From Caulobacter hibisci (GTDB taxonomy: Bacteria; Pseudomonadota; Alphaproteobacteria; Caulobacterales; Caulobacteraceae), in the NCBI RefSeq assembly GCF_016135805.1, contig NZ_JADWOX010000002.1, positions 434,001 through 498,000 of the forward strand: 64,000 nucleotides of DNA, written 5' to 3'. Below are positions 6,863 to 15,929 of this stretch, one piece after another. Below the pieces are notes generated by a model. That model searched no databases and had not been told where the DNA came from. It saw only the letters and a program-made list of their open reading frames with translations. Position numbers and translations under genes: made by a program. How positions within the stretch are numbered: position 1 is the first letter of the stretch; every line of letters starts with the position of its first letter.

Positions 6863-9700
6863 GTGATCACTTTCGACACCAGTTCGTTGCTGAGCTACTA
6901 TCAGGCCAAGGTCGGCCTGACGGGCGCCAGCACGTCCACGGCCACGACCGGCACCACCTCGTCCTCGTCCAGCAAGAAGGCCATTCCGGCCGCGCCCTGG
7001 ACCACCGTCAGCACCCAGGCCAGCGATCTGGTCAAGTCGGCGCTGAACGGCCGCAAGTTCGTCGACGAAGGCGCCGCCGAGGCGGCCTCGCCGGGCATCA
7101 GCGGCGACTACAAGAAGCTTTTCACTGCCTACCAGGCGCTCAACACCCTGACGGCCCTGGCCAGCCGGTCCAGCGAGAAGAACGTCTCCGACAGCGAGAT
7201 CAAGCGCCTGCAGACGGCGATGACCAAGGGGCTGACGGAGCTGACCAACTACGTTCAGAACCTGAACGGCGAGAACATGCGCCTGACCACCGGCGCGGCC
7301 ATGACCACCGACAAGTCCACCGTCGGCATTCCCAAGAACGTCTATGGCTACGTCACCAGCACGCTCTATACCGGCCAGGTCGACGACGAGGTCCCGCAGT
7401 TCAAGGGCAATGTCAGCTTCGACATGGCGGTGACCAAGTTCGGCGAGACCACGACGCTGAAGATGGACCTGTCGGAGATGGGGACCAAGCCGCGGACCAT
7501 GGCCAACGTGGTCAGCTTCTTCAACGAGAAGCTCTCGACGGCCGGCTACAACACCACCTTCGCCGTCGAGCGCACCGCCGGCGTGGCGCGCACCACCACG
7601 GTCAACGGCCAGACGGTGAAGCTGCCGGCCACCGGCGACGACTTCGCTCTGCGGATCCGCGGCGACTCGATCGAGAAGGTGAATTTCACGGCCACGGCGA
7701 CCAAGCCCGCCATCTACGTCACCACCGAGGCCGGCAACCCCGACCCGGACAAGGACACCAAGACCGACGACGCGGTCATCGAGAACACCCTGACCAAGTA
7801 CGGCGCCGGCTCGGGCGCGACGGCCGGCACCAAGGTGTTCTCCGACACGCTCGAGGGCACGGTCGCCAAGGTCCACAAGACCGTGACCGGAGCCGACGGC
7901 TCGATCTACGTGTTGGCCGACGTCGAAAAAAGCGTCGAGAGCCAGACCATCAAGGGCGACCAGGACGTCGCCCTGCTGAAGTACGACTCGGCCGGCAAGC
8001 TGCTCTACGCCCGCAGCCTGGGCGCGGCCGACACCGCCACCGGCTATTCGATCGCCGTGTCTAGCGACGGCAAGGTGGCCGTGGCCGGCTCCGTGGCCGG
8101 GACCCTGACCGGCGCCACCACCGGCCCGATCAACTCCGACAGCAACGGCACGGTCACCGACAGCTTCGTCTCGCTCTACGACGCCGCCGGCGACGAGGCC
8201 TGGACGGTGCGTCGCGGCGGCCTGCTGGAAGACGAGGCCACCGCCGTCGCCTTTGGCCAGGACGGCGTCGTCTACGTGGCCGGCCGCACCAAGTCGGACC
8301 TGCCCGGCGCGACCGGCTCGGCCTCGAAGGGCGGCTACGACAACTATCTGACGGGCTTTGCGACCGACATCGCGGGCACGCCCAAGGCGCTGTTCACGAC
8401 CCATTTCGGCAGCGCCGAGAACGACACCGTCTCGGGCATGGTCGTCGATGGCGGCAAGGTCATCGTCGCCAGCAAGGAAGGCAGCGAGGCGATGCTGCGC
8501 AGCTTCAACGTCGCCACCACCGTGGTGACCGAGAACCGCACCGCGCTGAACTCGGCCGGGGCCTACGAGACCAAGCCGGTCACCTACACCAAGGCCGCGA
8601 CCATGACCGTGGGCGCGACGCGCGACCTCGGCACGCTGAAGGGCGGCGACATCGCCGGCCTGGCCATCGACAACGGCCAGCTCTATGTCGGCGGCTACAC
8701 GACCAACGGCTCGCTGGCCGTGAACAACGTCAAGTCGGCCGCCTCGGGCGGTTCGGACGGCTTCGTGGCCCAGCTGTCGCTCGACCTGACCAACACCTCG
8801 GGCGACACCCTGGCCTATTACGGCGGGACCGGCGACGACACGGTCACCGGCATGGCGGTCTCCAACGGCCAGGCCTGGCTGGTCGGCTCGGCCGGCAAGG
8901 ACCTGGCGGGCCAGGCGACGGTCGGCACCAAGGACGGCTATGTCGCCCAGATCGACATGGCCACCGGCGACGCCACCTGGGAACAGCGCCTGACCGGCAA
9001 GGACGGCTACGCCACCCCGACCTCGATCGCGGTCGACGCCTCCGGCTCCAGCGCCCTCGACATCTTGGGCCTGCCGCGCGGGACGATGAACTACGTCCAG
9101 TCGGATAAGATCGTCTCGGCGACCTCGGCCCGTCCTGGCGACACCTTCCAGATCCGCACGCGCGAGCGCGGCCCGCTGACCACCATCACCATCGGCGCCG
9201 AAGACACGCTCGACACCCTGGCCGACAAGATCCGCCGGGCCTCGGGCTACGCCGCCAAGGTGTCGATCTCCAGCGACGGCAACATGCGCAAGCTGAAGAT
9301 CACCCCGGCCTACAACACCTCGACGGTGGAAGTGCTGCCGGGCAAGGGCGACAGCAACGTGCTCAGCGCTCTGGGCCTGGCCTCCGGCATCGTGCGCAAC
9401 ACCAAGACCGACGACGGCCGCACCGTCTCGGCCGACGGCAAGGGGCCGGTCTACGGCCTGAAGCTGCCGACCGAGCTCAGCCTCGTCGACGAGACCGCCC
9501 GCGCGACCACGGCCGACCTGCTGAAGTCGGCCACGGCCGCCATCCGCAACGCCTATCGCGAGATGGCCGACATCGCCAACGGCGTGAAGGCCGACGGCTC
9601 GACCGCGACCTCGGGCAAGACCGGCGGCACCGCGCCCGCCTATCTGACCAACCAGATCTCCAACTACCAGGCCGCCCTCGACCGTCTGACCGGCGGCTAA
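6863..9700 (+). CDS. flaEY: FlaEY-like flagellar regulatory protein with SBBP propeller
   Basis: The 945-residue product has no classical signal peptide (MITFDTSSLLSYYQAK). The N-terminal third is Ala/Thr-rich and helical. Residues about 330-720 hold repeats such as DGVVYVAGRTKSDLPGATGS, typical of seven-bladed-propeller SBBP repeats. The C-terminus is helical with RNAYREMADIANGVKADGS, resembling flagellin-like ends. Caulobacter FlaEY (about 970 residues) lies beside the flagellin cluster and affects flagellin and chemotaxis gene expression; this gene has the matching place and size. GTG 6863 is preferred to GTG 6830 because GGAAG lies just before it. Its mechanism is not known from sequence. 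Confidence 0.75.
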   Translation: MITFDTSSLLSYYQAKVGLTGASTSTATTGTTSSSSSKKAIPAAPWTTVSTQASDLVKSALNGRKFVDEGAAEAASPGISGDYKKLFTAYQALNTLTALASRSSEKNVSDSEIKRLQTAMTKGLTELTNYVQNLNGENMRLTTGAAMTTDKSTVGIPKNVYGYVTSTLYTGQVDDEVPQFKGNVSFDMAVTKFGETTTLKMDLSEMGTKPRTMANVVSFFNEKLSTAGYNTTFAVERTAGVARTTTVNGQTVKLPATGDDFALRIRGDSIEKVNFTATATKPAIYVTTEAGNPDPDKDTKTDDAVIENTLTKYGAGSGATAGTKVFSDTLEGTVAKVHKTVTGADGSIYVLADVEKSVESQTIKGDQDVALLKYDSAGKLLYARSLGAADTATGYSIAVSSDGKVAVAGSVAGTLTGATTGPINSDSNGTVTDSFVSLYDAAGDEAWTVRRGGLLEDEATAVAFGQDGVVYVAGRTKSDLPGATGSASKGGYDNYLTGFATDIAGTPKALFTTHFGSAENDTVSGMVVDGGKVIVASKEGSEAMLRSFNVATTVVTENRTALNSAGAYETKPVTYTKAATMTVGATRDLGTLKGGDIAGLAIDNGQLYVGGYTTNGSLAVNNVKSAASGGSDGFVAQLSLDLTNTSGDTLAYYGGTGDDTVTGMAVSNGQAWLVGSAGKDLAGQATVGTKDGYVAQIDMATGDATWEQRLTGKDGYATPTSIAVDASGSSALDILGLPRGTMNYVQSDKIVSATSARPGDTFQIRTRERGPLTTITIGAEDTLDTLADKIRRASGYAAKVSISSDGNMRKLKITPAYNTSTVEVLPGKGDSNVLSALGLASGIVRNTKTDDGRTVSADGKGPVYGLKLPTELSLVDETARATTADLLKSATAAIRNAYREMADIANGVKADGSTATSGKTGGTAPAYLTNQISNYQAALDRLTGG

Positions 9701-9757
9701 GCCCCGCAAACCCTCGCGGCGCTTGAAACCGTCATCGACGCGTCGTAGCCAGGGGGC

Positions 9758-10441
9758 ATGGAACTTCTCAAAGATCGACGCGTGCTGCTGGGCGGCGGAG
9801 CGGCCCTGGCGGTGATCGCTGGCCTGGCCGTGGCCTTCGGCCTGATGGGCGGCAAGGATCGCAAGCCGGCCGAGGATCCGCCGGCCTCGCGCGGCGGCCT
9901 GATCGTCGAGACCGGCCGTCCCGACGACGGCAAGCTGAACGATCCCGCCCGTCCGCTGCGCTGCTTCGTCGGCGGCCAGTTCGTCGGCGAGACCACCCTG
10001 GCCGACTGCGCCAAGAAGAACGGCGTGGCCACCGGCGCCCTCGACGTCGGCGTTGACGAGACCGGGGCCCTGGCCGCCGCCGACCAGGCCGGCACGGTGC
10101 TGACCCCGCTGCCGCCGCCGACCGTGGCCGCGCCCGTCGCCACGCCCGCGCCGACGCCCACCGCCTCGGGCGCGATCCCGGCCTCCAGCGCCCCCCTGGG
10201 CGTCTGCCAGCGCTATGCGGGCGGCCAATGGAACAAGCTGCCGGGCGAGATCACCCAGAACGCCTGCATCCAGCAGCTGTTCGCCGGCAAGTGCGAGCGC
10301 CCGGGCGGCGCCACCTACGGCCGCTGGGGCGACGAGACCCTGCGCCTGCTGCCGGGCCGGGTGGAGGCCTCGTCCGACAACCGTTCGTTCCACCTCGTCG
10401 TGGAACAGGCCGCCACCTGCGCCATTCCCAGCGTCGGCTGA
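9758..10441 (+). CDS. Membrane-anchored protein of unknown function
   Basis: The 227-residue product has a short basic N-terminus and one membrane segment at about residues 10-31 (LLGGGAALAVIAGLAVAFGL), so it is a signal-anchor protein with the rest in the periplasm. A Pro/Thr/Ala linker at about residues 120-145 leads to a C-terminal domain with four cysteines (VCQRYAGGQW, NACIQQL, KCERPGG, ATCAIP) that could form two disulfides. I do not recognise the family. CAGGGGGC precedes the ATG. It lies between flaEY and a small lipoprotein gene on the same strand. Confidence 0.75.
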   Translation: MELLKDRRVLLGGGAALAVIAGLAVAFGLMGGKDRKPAEDPPASRGGLIVETGRPDDGKLNDPARPLRCFVGGQFVGETTLADCAKKNGVATGALDVGVDETGALAAADQAGTVLTPLPPPTVAAPVATPAPTPTASGAIPASSAPLGVCQRYAGGQWNKLPGEITQNACIQQLFAGKCERPGGATYGRWGDETLRLLPGRVEASSDNRSFHLVVEQAATCAIPSVG

Positions 10442-10532
10442 GCGCGCCTTGGGGCGCGCCCAGGCGCGCTCCAGCTATCTGAATAAAGGTCCTTCCCGTC
10501 GGGAGGGGCTCTTGGGCCTAAGGAGTTTTCCG

Positions 10533-10922
10533 ATGCGCGTTTTCCCCATCGTCGCCGTCCTGGCCCTGGGCGTCGCGGCCGCCGGCCTGTCGGGCTGCGT
10601 CAAGGCCACCCCCGCGCCTTTCGACCAGGGCGTCTGCAACCACGTGGTCGAGAAGAAGGACGGAACGCTGCAGTTCAACCCCGTCGAGCGCAACGTGCCG
10701 AACATGGAGACCTGCGCGGCCACGCTCGAGGGCATGCGCATCCGCTTCCTGCGCATGGGTCTGCGGAAGGAGCAACTGACCGGCTCCTACCAGGGCAAGT
10801 TCATCTTCGTGGAGCGCGAAGGCATCTATCTGGGCGACAGCTACGAGGGCGCCCGGTTCATGTCGCTGGTGCGCACGGGTGACGGCCGCCTGGCGGTGCC
10901 GGGCGCGCTGCCGGCCCGCTGA
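10533..10922 (+). CDS. Small lipoprotein of unknown function
   Basis: The 129-residue product begins MRVFPIVAVLALGVAAAGLS and has a lipobox LSGC at about residue 22, so it is a predicted lipoprotein. The mature part contains NHVVEKKDGTLQF and two cysteines but no motif I recognise. AAGGAG lies eight bases before the ATG, which fixes the start; the longer upstream reading overlaps the previous gene and lacks such a site. A hairpin terminator follows the stop. Confidence 0.75.
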   Translation: MRVFPIVAVLALGVAAAGLSGCVKATPAPFDQGVCNHVVEKKDGTLQFNPVERNVPNMETCAATLEGMRIRFLRMGLRKEQLTGSYQGKFIFVEREGIYLGDSYEGARFMSLVRTGDGRLAVPGALPAR

Positions 10923-10944
10923 GGCGTCGACCGCGAGGCGAGGA

Positions 10945-10967
10945 GAGGGCGGTGGATAACCGCCCTC
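10945..10967 (+). terminator. Hairpin after lipoprotein gene
   Basis: A perfect 9-bp stem (10945-10953 with 10959-10967) has a GGATA loop. No clear T-run follows, so it may be a weak terminator. The loop region also reads TGGATAAC, close to a DnaA-box core, probably by chance. Confidence 0.5.
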
Positions 10968-10976
10968 TGTTCACAG

Positions 10977-10991
10977 GAACGTTTAGTGAAC
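10977..10991 (+). promoter_or_regulatory. LexA (SOS) box upstream of ssb
   Basis: GAAC-GTTTAGT-GAAC is an exact match to the alphaproteobacterial LexA site (GTTC-N7-GTTC read on either strand). It lies 92 bases before the ssb start. SOS control of ssb has been described in Caulobacter-type bacteria. Confidence 0.7.
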
Positions 10992-11082
10992 AATTCTTGA
11001 TTTCCGCCTTGCTGAGTCGTTAACGTCTCCGCTCGAGATTCCGGCGCATAGGGTCGCCGGGCGAGAACAGGGCATTCGCCAA

Positions 11083-11616
11083 ATGGCTGGCAGCGTCAAC
11101 AAGGTCATCCTCGTCGGCAACCTCGGGGCCGACCCCGAGATCCGCACCCTCAATTCGGGCGACCGCGTCGCCAACCTGCGCATCGCCACGTCCGAGACCT
11201 GGCGCGACCGCTCCAGCGGCGAGCGCAAGGAAAAGACCGAGTGGCACCGCGTCGTGATCTTCAACGACAACCTGGTGAAGGTGGCCGAGAGCTACCTGCG
11301 CAAGGGCTCGACCGTCTACATCGAGGGCGCGATCCAGACCCGCAAGTGGACCGATCAGCAAGGCCAGGAAAAGTACTCCACCGAGATCGTGCTGCAGAAG
11401 TTCCGCGGCGAACTGACGATGCTGGGCGGCCGCGGCGACGGCGCCGGCGCCGCGCCGGGCGGCGGCTATGACGAGGGTTACGGCCAGGGCGGCGGTGGCG
11501 GCGGCTACGGCGGCGGCCAAGGCGGCGGCAACTTCGGCGGCGGCGCCCCGCGCAGCCAGCCCAGCGGCCCGCGCGAGAGCTTCTCGGCCGACCTGGACGA
11601 TGAAATCCCGTTCTAG
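11083..11616 (+). CDS. ssb: Single-stranded DNA-binding protein SSB
   Basis: The 177-residue product has an N-terminal OB fold (about 1-110: [55 protein letters not shown]). A Gly-rich linker follows, then the acidic tip DLDDEIPF, which binds partner proteins. SSB tetramers coat single-stranded DNA in replication, repair and recombination. The LexA-type box upstream suggests SOS induction, and a strong terminator follows. The length and tip are normal for the family. Confidence 0.97.
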   Translation: MAGSVNKVILVGNLGADPEIRTLNSGDRVANLRIATSETWRDRSSGERKEKTEWHRVVIFNDNLVKVAESYLRKGSTVYIEGAIQTRKWTDQQGQEKYSTEIVLQKFRGELTMLGGRGDGAGAAPGGGYDEGYGQGGGGGGYGGGQGGGNFGGGAPRSQPSGPRESFSADLDDEIPF

Positions 11617-11644
11617 AGCCGGACAAGGCTCGAACGACAGACAG

Positions 11645-11682
11645 GCGGCCGGTTCCCCGCGGGACCGGCCGCTTTTTCTTTG
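11645..11682 (+). terminator. Intrinsic terminator after ssb
   Basis: A 12-bp GC stem with one bulged T (11645-11657 with 11661-11672) is followed by TTTTTCTTT. Confidence 0.88.
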
Positions 11683-12049
11683 CGCGTCTTCCCTGGGCGT
11701 TCCGACGCCTCCGGCGCCGTGGCGAGCGGCATCGGGAGATGATCCGTGTGGGGAGCGATGTCGGCCTTTGACGCGGCCGGCGTGGCGGGTTGGACTGGCG
11801 TCGCCTCGATCCCGCGAGACAAGCCGGATTTCAGGTTAGAGCGAACTGTTTCCCGTATGCGTTCAATACGCGCGGCGGGATCGCCATACTCTGTTGCCCG
11901 CTGTCGAGTAATGGTGGGCTTGCATATTAAATCATCTCGTTTGTCACGCGGGGCGACACCCAGAAAAGTGGGCTGAAGTAATGGCGATTTCTGTTTTTTG
12001 ACCTGCGGTCGGGAGCCAGGCTCGCCGGGGTCAACAGCAGGGGATAGCC
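11683..12049 (+). other. Intergenic region ahead of TonB-dependent receptor
   Basis: No gene is supported here. A 76-codon open frame at 11746-11976 lacks a ribosome-binding site and recognisable protein features. The stretch near 11895-12000 is AT-richer than its surroundings (for example GCATATTAAATCATC) and probably holds the receptor promoter, but I could not assign a specific site. Confidence 0.4.
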
Positions 12050-14377
12050 ATGATCCAAGCCGTGTCGAACCATCGGGGCGACGTCCGCCGCCTCAGAGCC
12101 GCCTTGCTCGCCGCCAGCGTTCTTGGCGTGGCGACGCCCGCCCTGGCCGCCGAGCCCGACCCGGATCCCGCCGAGGTCGAGGCCGTGGTCGTCACTGGCC
12201 GGCGGGTTTCGGAGGCCAGCGTGGCCATCGGCACCGACCAGGCCACGGCCACCGTCTCGATCACCCGCGACGCGCTGCTCTCGGCCCCGGCCGGGGTGAC
12301 CGGCCTGAAGATGCTGGAGAGCTTGCCGGGCTTCAACGTCCAGGCCAATGACGCCCTGGGCATGTACGAGTTTGGCAACTCGGTGTCGGTGCGGGCCTTC
12401 AACTTCCAGCAGATCGGCTTCCTGCTCGACGGCATCCCGATGGGCCGCAGCGACCAGTTCGGCGGCAGCCCGATCTATCGCTATGTCGACAACGAGAACC
12501 TGGGGCGTGTGCAGGCCTCGGCCGGGGCCGGCGACGTCTCCCTGCCCAGCTACGCCTCGCTGGGACCGATCGTCGACTACTTCACCAAGACGCCCGACGT
12601 CGACGCCGGTGGCTCGATCAGCCAGACCCTGGGCGAGGACAATCTTCGTCGCAGCTTCCTGCGCCTCGAAAGCGGCAAGATCGGCAATCTGTCGGGCTAT
12701 GTCGCCGGATCGTGGATCAAGGGCGACCTGTGGCGCGGCCCAGGCTTCATCAAGCGCGAGCACTACGAGGGCAAGGTCGACTACGCCTTCGAGAGCGGCG
12801 GGAACCTGACGTTCCAGACCGTGCACAACGATTATTACGACTACGACTCCCCGTCGATCACCAAGGCCCAGTACCTGGGAACCACCCCCACGCCCGACAC
12901 CTTCGGGCGCAAGGGCCGCGACTTCGCCTATCTCGGCTATGTGCCGCTGCTTGCGGAGACCACCGCCGGGGTGAAGTATTCGAACGCGGCTTACAACCAG
13001 TACTACAAGTTCGCGGTCAACGCCCGGCAGGACCACCTGTACGGCCTGTCGCTGAACAAGCCGATCGGCGAGGCCTTCGAGATCCGCTCGACGGCCTATT
13101 ACGAGGACAAGGGCGGCTACGGCGTCTCGCCCGAGGCCTATTCGGTCTCCAAGACCAGCTACGACAACGAGAAGGCCTATGTCTCGGGTCTAACCGCGCC
13201 CAAGGGCCTGCAATACGGCCTCTCGGGCGTCGACGGCATCCGCAAGGGCGTCACGGTCGGCGGGACCTGGCGGACGGGCGTCCACACCGTCCAGGCCGGC
13301 GTCTGGCTGGAGAAGGACGACTACCACCGCACCCAGGCGCGCTATAATACCGTCAATGGCGACCCGGACGGGGTGCCGCTGCTCAACGAACCGGTGCACC
13401 TGCAGCGCAACTACGTCTCGACCCGCGAGACCACCCAGTTCTTCCTCAAGGAGACCGTCAAGCTATTCGACGAGCGCTTGAAGGTCGAGCTCGGCTTCAA
13501 GTCCACCGACATCGACTACAAGATCAGCGGCTACCGCAACCCGGCCGACTACATCGCCCAGCGCAGGCCGACGATCACCGACAACTGGAAGGACGGCTTC
13601 CTGCCGCAGGTGGGGCTGGTCTATTCGATCAACAGCCGCGACCAGGTGTTCACCTCCTATTCGGAGAACCTGGCCCTGCCGCGCGGCGCCGATGACATCT
13701 TCTCGGCCGCCAGCCCGACCGTGCCCGGTCCCGAGCCGGAAACCTCGCAGAACCTCGAGGTGGGCTATCGCGCCAACCGCGCGACCTTCAACGCCTCGGC
13801 CGTGATCTACTACACCGCCTTCGACAACCGGCTGCAGTCCTACGCCTCGGTGGTGCCGGGCAGCACGACGACCGAAACCTTTTACCAGAACGTCGGGGCC
13901 GTGGAGGCGCACGGGGCCGAATTCAGCGGTCAGTGGAAGCCCGAGCTCTTGGGCGGCAAGATCTATTTCAACGCCAACCTGTCGTACAACCGCGCCGAGT
14001 TCGAGAACAACTTCGGGACCAACGCCATCGCCGGCAACACGCTGCCCGACTTCCCGACCTGGCTGTTCCAGAGCGGGGTGACCTGGGAGCCGGTCGACTG
14101 GGCCGTGGTCAACGTCTCGGCCCGCCACCTCAGCGACCGCTACACCAACATGACCAACACCGAGAAGACCGACGGCTACACGGTCTGGAACGCCTATGTG
14201 GATCTCGGCGACGGCTTCGGCGTCGGGCCGCTGAAGCAGGTCAAGGCCCGCGTCAACGTCGACAACATCTTCGACGAGGACTACCTGGGCACGATCACTA
14301 CCACGGTCAGCACCGCCGCCACCTTCCGGCCCGGCTCGCACCGGACCTTCCAGGTGACGCTGTCGGCCGACTTTTAG
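12050..14377 (+). CDS. TonB-dependent outer-membrane receptor
   Basis: The 775-residue product has a signal peptide (cleavage near ALAA), a TonB box-like EVEAVVVTGRR at about residue 44, and a plug domain with FLLDGIPMGRSDQFGG. A long beta-barrel ends in the typical terminal phenylalanine (LSADF). Such receptors import scarce ligands across the outer membrane using TonB energy. The ligand is unknown; its end overlaps the convergent oxidoreductase gene by four bases, and the biotin genes follow. GGGGA before the ATG supports the start. Confidence 0.93.
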   Translation: MIQAVSNHRGDVRRLRAALLAASVLGVATPALAAEPDPDPAEVEAVVVTGRRVSEASVAIGTDQATATVSITRDALLSAPAGVTGLKMLESLPGFNVQANDALGMYEFGNSVSVRAFNFQQIGFLLDGIPMGRSDQFGGSPIYRYVDNENLGRVQASAGAGDVSLPSYASLGPIVDYFTKTPDVDAGGSISQTLGEDNLRRSFLRLESGKIGNLSGYVAGSWIKGDLWRGPGFIKREHYEGKVDYAFESGGNLTFQTVHNDYYDYDSPSITKAQYLGTTPTPDTFGRKGRDFAYLGYVPLLAETTAGVKYSNAAYNQYYKFAVNARQDHLYGLSLNKPIGEAFEIRSTAYYEDKGGYGVSPEAYSVSKTSYDNEKAYVSGLTAPKGLQYGLSGVDGIRKGVTVGGTWRTGVHTVQAGVWLEKDDYHRTQARYNTVNGDPDGVPLLNEPVHLQRNYVSTRETTQFFLKETVKLFDERLKVELGFKSTDIDYKISGYRNPADYIAQRRPTITDNWKDGFLPQVGLVYSINSRDQVFTSYSENLALPRGADDIFSAASPTVPGPEPETSQNLEVGYRANRATFNASAVIYYTAFDNRLQSYASVVPGSTTTETFYQNVGAVEAHGAEFSGQWKPELLGGKIYFNANLSYNRAEFENNFGTNAIAGNTLPDFPTWLFQSGVTWEPVDWAVVNVSARHLSDRYTNMTNTEKTDGYTVWNAYVDLGDGFGVGPLKQVKARVNVDNIFDEDYLGTITTTVSTAATFRPGSHRTFQVTLSADF

Positions 14378-15261
14378 GCCGTCAGTTCGGAGACCACCGC
14401 CTCGCACAGGCGGTGGGTTTCCAGGGCGTCCAGGGCCGGCAGCCGGCGGCCCTCGCGCACGGCCGAGAGGAAGTGCTCGACCAGGCCTTCGAAGCCGCGC
14501 TGGCGGCCGACCGAGGTCCAGTTGCCGCGCCGGGTCAGGCGTTCGCCGCCGGCGTAGTCGATGACGTCGGACAGTTCGGCGACCCGCAGCTTGGCGCCGC
14601 CGCCCGAGACCTCCAGAACCTCCTCGTCGGCGCCGCTGTCGCGGTTCATGATCGCGAAGGCGTCGACGCCTGGGCCGGACAGATGCAGGCTGGCGTGCAG
14701 CATCTTGCCGTCGACCGCGTGGCCGCTGATCCGCGCCCGCGTCGCCATCGGCGCGAGAAAGCGGATGGTGTCGATCACGTGGATGAAGTCGTCGAACACC
14801 GCCCGGCGCAGGCCGTCGGGATAGGCGCGGCGATGCTTCTGCATCACCACCAGCGGCGCCTTGAGGTCGGCGGCGGCGAGATAGGGCGGGGCGAAGCGAC
14901 GGTTGAAGCCGACCGCCAGCGACACGCCACGGGTTTCGGCGAGATCCACCAGGGCCTCGGTCTGCGCCAGGGTGTCGGCGATCGGCTTGTCGACCAGGGT
15001 CGGCACGCCGGCCTCGACCAGCCGGCGGACGATGTCTGGGTGGGCGCTTGTAGCGGCATGGACGAAGGCGGCGTCGATACCCTGGGCCAGGGCCTCGTCC
15101 AGATCGGTGTGAAGGCGATCCACGCGCCAGGCCGCGCCCAGCTCGTCGAGGGGGGCGGTGTTGCGGGTGACGAAGGCCAACTGCACGTCGGGACGGACGC
15201 CCAGCACCGGCAGGTAGGCTTTGCGGGCGATGTCGCCCAGGCCGATCATCGCCACGCGCAT
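14374..15261 (-). CDS. Gfo/Idh/MocA-family oxidoreductase
   Basis: The 295-residue product begins MRVAMIGLGDIARKAYLPVL, a Rossmann NAD(P)-binding start with GLGDIA. It carries the family signature TLVDKPIADTLAQTEALVDL, where the EKP-type lysine (here DKP) is the usual catalytic residue. The C-terminal half is the alpha/beta dimerisation domain. The substrate is unknown; these enzymes act mostly on sugars or cyclitols. It starts five bases after the bioD stop on the same strand, so it is probably in the bioF-bioD operon, although it has no known step in biotin synthesis. Confidence 0.85.
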   Translation of the reverse strand: MRVAMIGLGDIARKAYLPVLGVRPDVQLAFVTRNTAPLDELGAAWRVDRLHTDLDEALAQGIDAAFVHAATSAHPDIVRRLVEAGVPTLVDKPIADTLAQTEALVDLAETRGVSLAVGFNRRFAPPYLAAADLKAPLVVMQKHRRAYPDGLRRAVFDDFIHVIDTIRFLAPMATRARISGHAVDGKMLHASLHLSGPGVDAFAIMNRDSGADEEVLEVSGGGAKLRVAELSDVIDYAGGERLTRRGNWTSVGRQRGFEGLVEHFLSAVREGRRLPALDALETHRLCEAVVSELTA

Positions 15262-15266
15262 GCGTT

Positions 15267-15929
15267 TCAGAGCCCCTTGGTCAGGTGTTCCGCCAGAGCC
15301 TTTGCGTCCCAATGTTCGTCGCGCGGCGCAAGGAAGATCGGGGTCTCGCGTTCGAAGGCGCGCAGGGCGTCGGCGGTCTGGAAGAGGTCGGGGGCGTCCA
15401 GGCTCTCGCTCATGACGATGGCGGCGATGGCGACGTTTCGCGCGCGCAGGGCGACCAGGGCCGTCAGCACGTGGCTGATCGTGCCCAGGTAGGAGCCGGC
15501 GATCAGCAACACCGGCAGATCCAGGGCGGCGATCAGGTCGAGATTGGTGGCCTCGTCCGTGAGGGGCGACATCACCCCGCCGGCGCCTTCGACCAGCATC
15601 AGCTCGTGGTCGCCGGCCAGGGCCGCGCGGCAGTCGGCGGCGAGGTCTTCGAGGGCGAGGGTGTCGCCCTCCAGCCGCGCGGCGAGGTTCGGGGCCAGCG
15701 GCGCGCGGTAGCGGCGGGGCGAGATGCGGGGCAGGGCGGCTGGGTCGCCCAGGGCTTCGGCCAGGCGGGCGGGATCGCTGGCGGCGGGGGCCTCGGGATC
15801 GAAGCCGCTGACGACCGGTTTGAAGGCGTCCACTGCGACGCCGCGCGCCTTGAGAGCCCGGATCAGGGCGCAGGCGACGTGGGTCTTGCCGATGTCGGTG
15901 CCGGTTCCGGCGACGAACAGGGCGGTCAC
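15267..15929 (-). CDS. bioD: Dethiobiotin synthetase BioD
   Basis: The 220-residue product starts with the BioD P-loop FVAGTGTDIGKTHVACAL and has the conserved MLVEGAGGVMSPLTDEATN region. It makes dethiobiotin from 7,8-diaminononanoate, CO2 and ATP. The start is GTG at 15929-15927, whose bases overlap the bioF stop (GTGA), showing translational coupling. It lies between bioF and the oxidoreductase gene on the minus strand. Confidence 0.95.
   Translation of the reverse strand: MTALFVAGTGTDIGKTHVACALIRALKARGVAVDAFKPVVSGFDPEAPAASDPARLAEALGDPAALPRISPRRYRAPLAPNLAARLEGDTLALEDLAADCRAALAGDHELMLVEGAGGVMSPLTDEATNLDLIAALDLPVLLIAGSYLGTISHVLTALVALRARNVAIAAIVMSESLDAPDLFQTADALRAFERETPIFLAPRDEHWDAKALAEHLTKGL

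Noticed and set aside
6809-10393. A very long minus-strand open frame opposite the FlaEY-like gene
   Set aside because: Its product is Gly/Arg/Val-rich low-complexity sequence, the usual shadow of a high-GC gene. The plus strand has clear protein motifs.
11746-11976. 76-codon frame after ssb
   Set aside because: Poor start context, no recognisable protein, and it crosses the AT-rich likely promoter of the TonB receptor.
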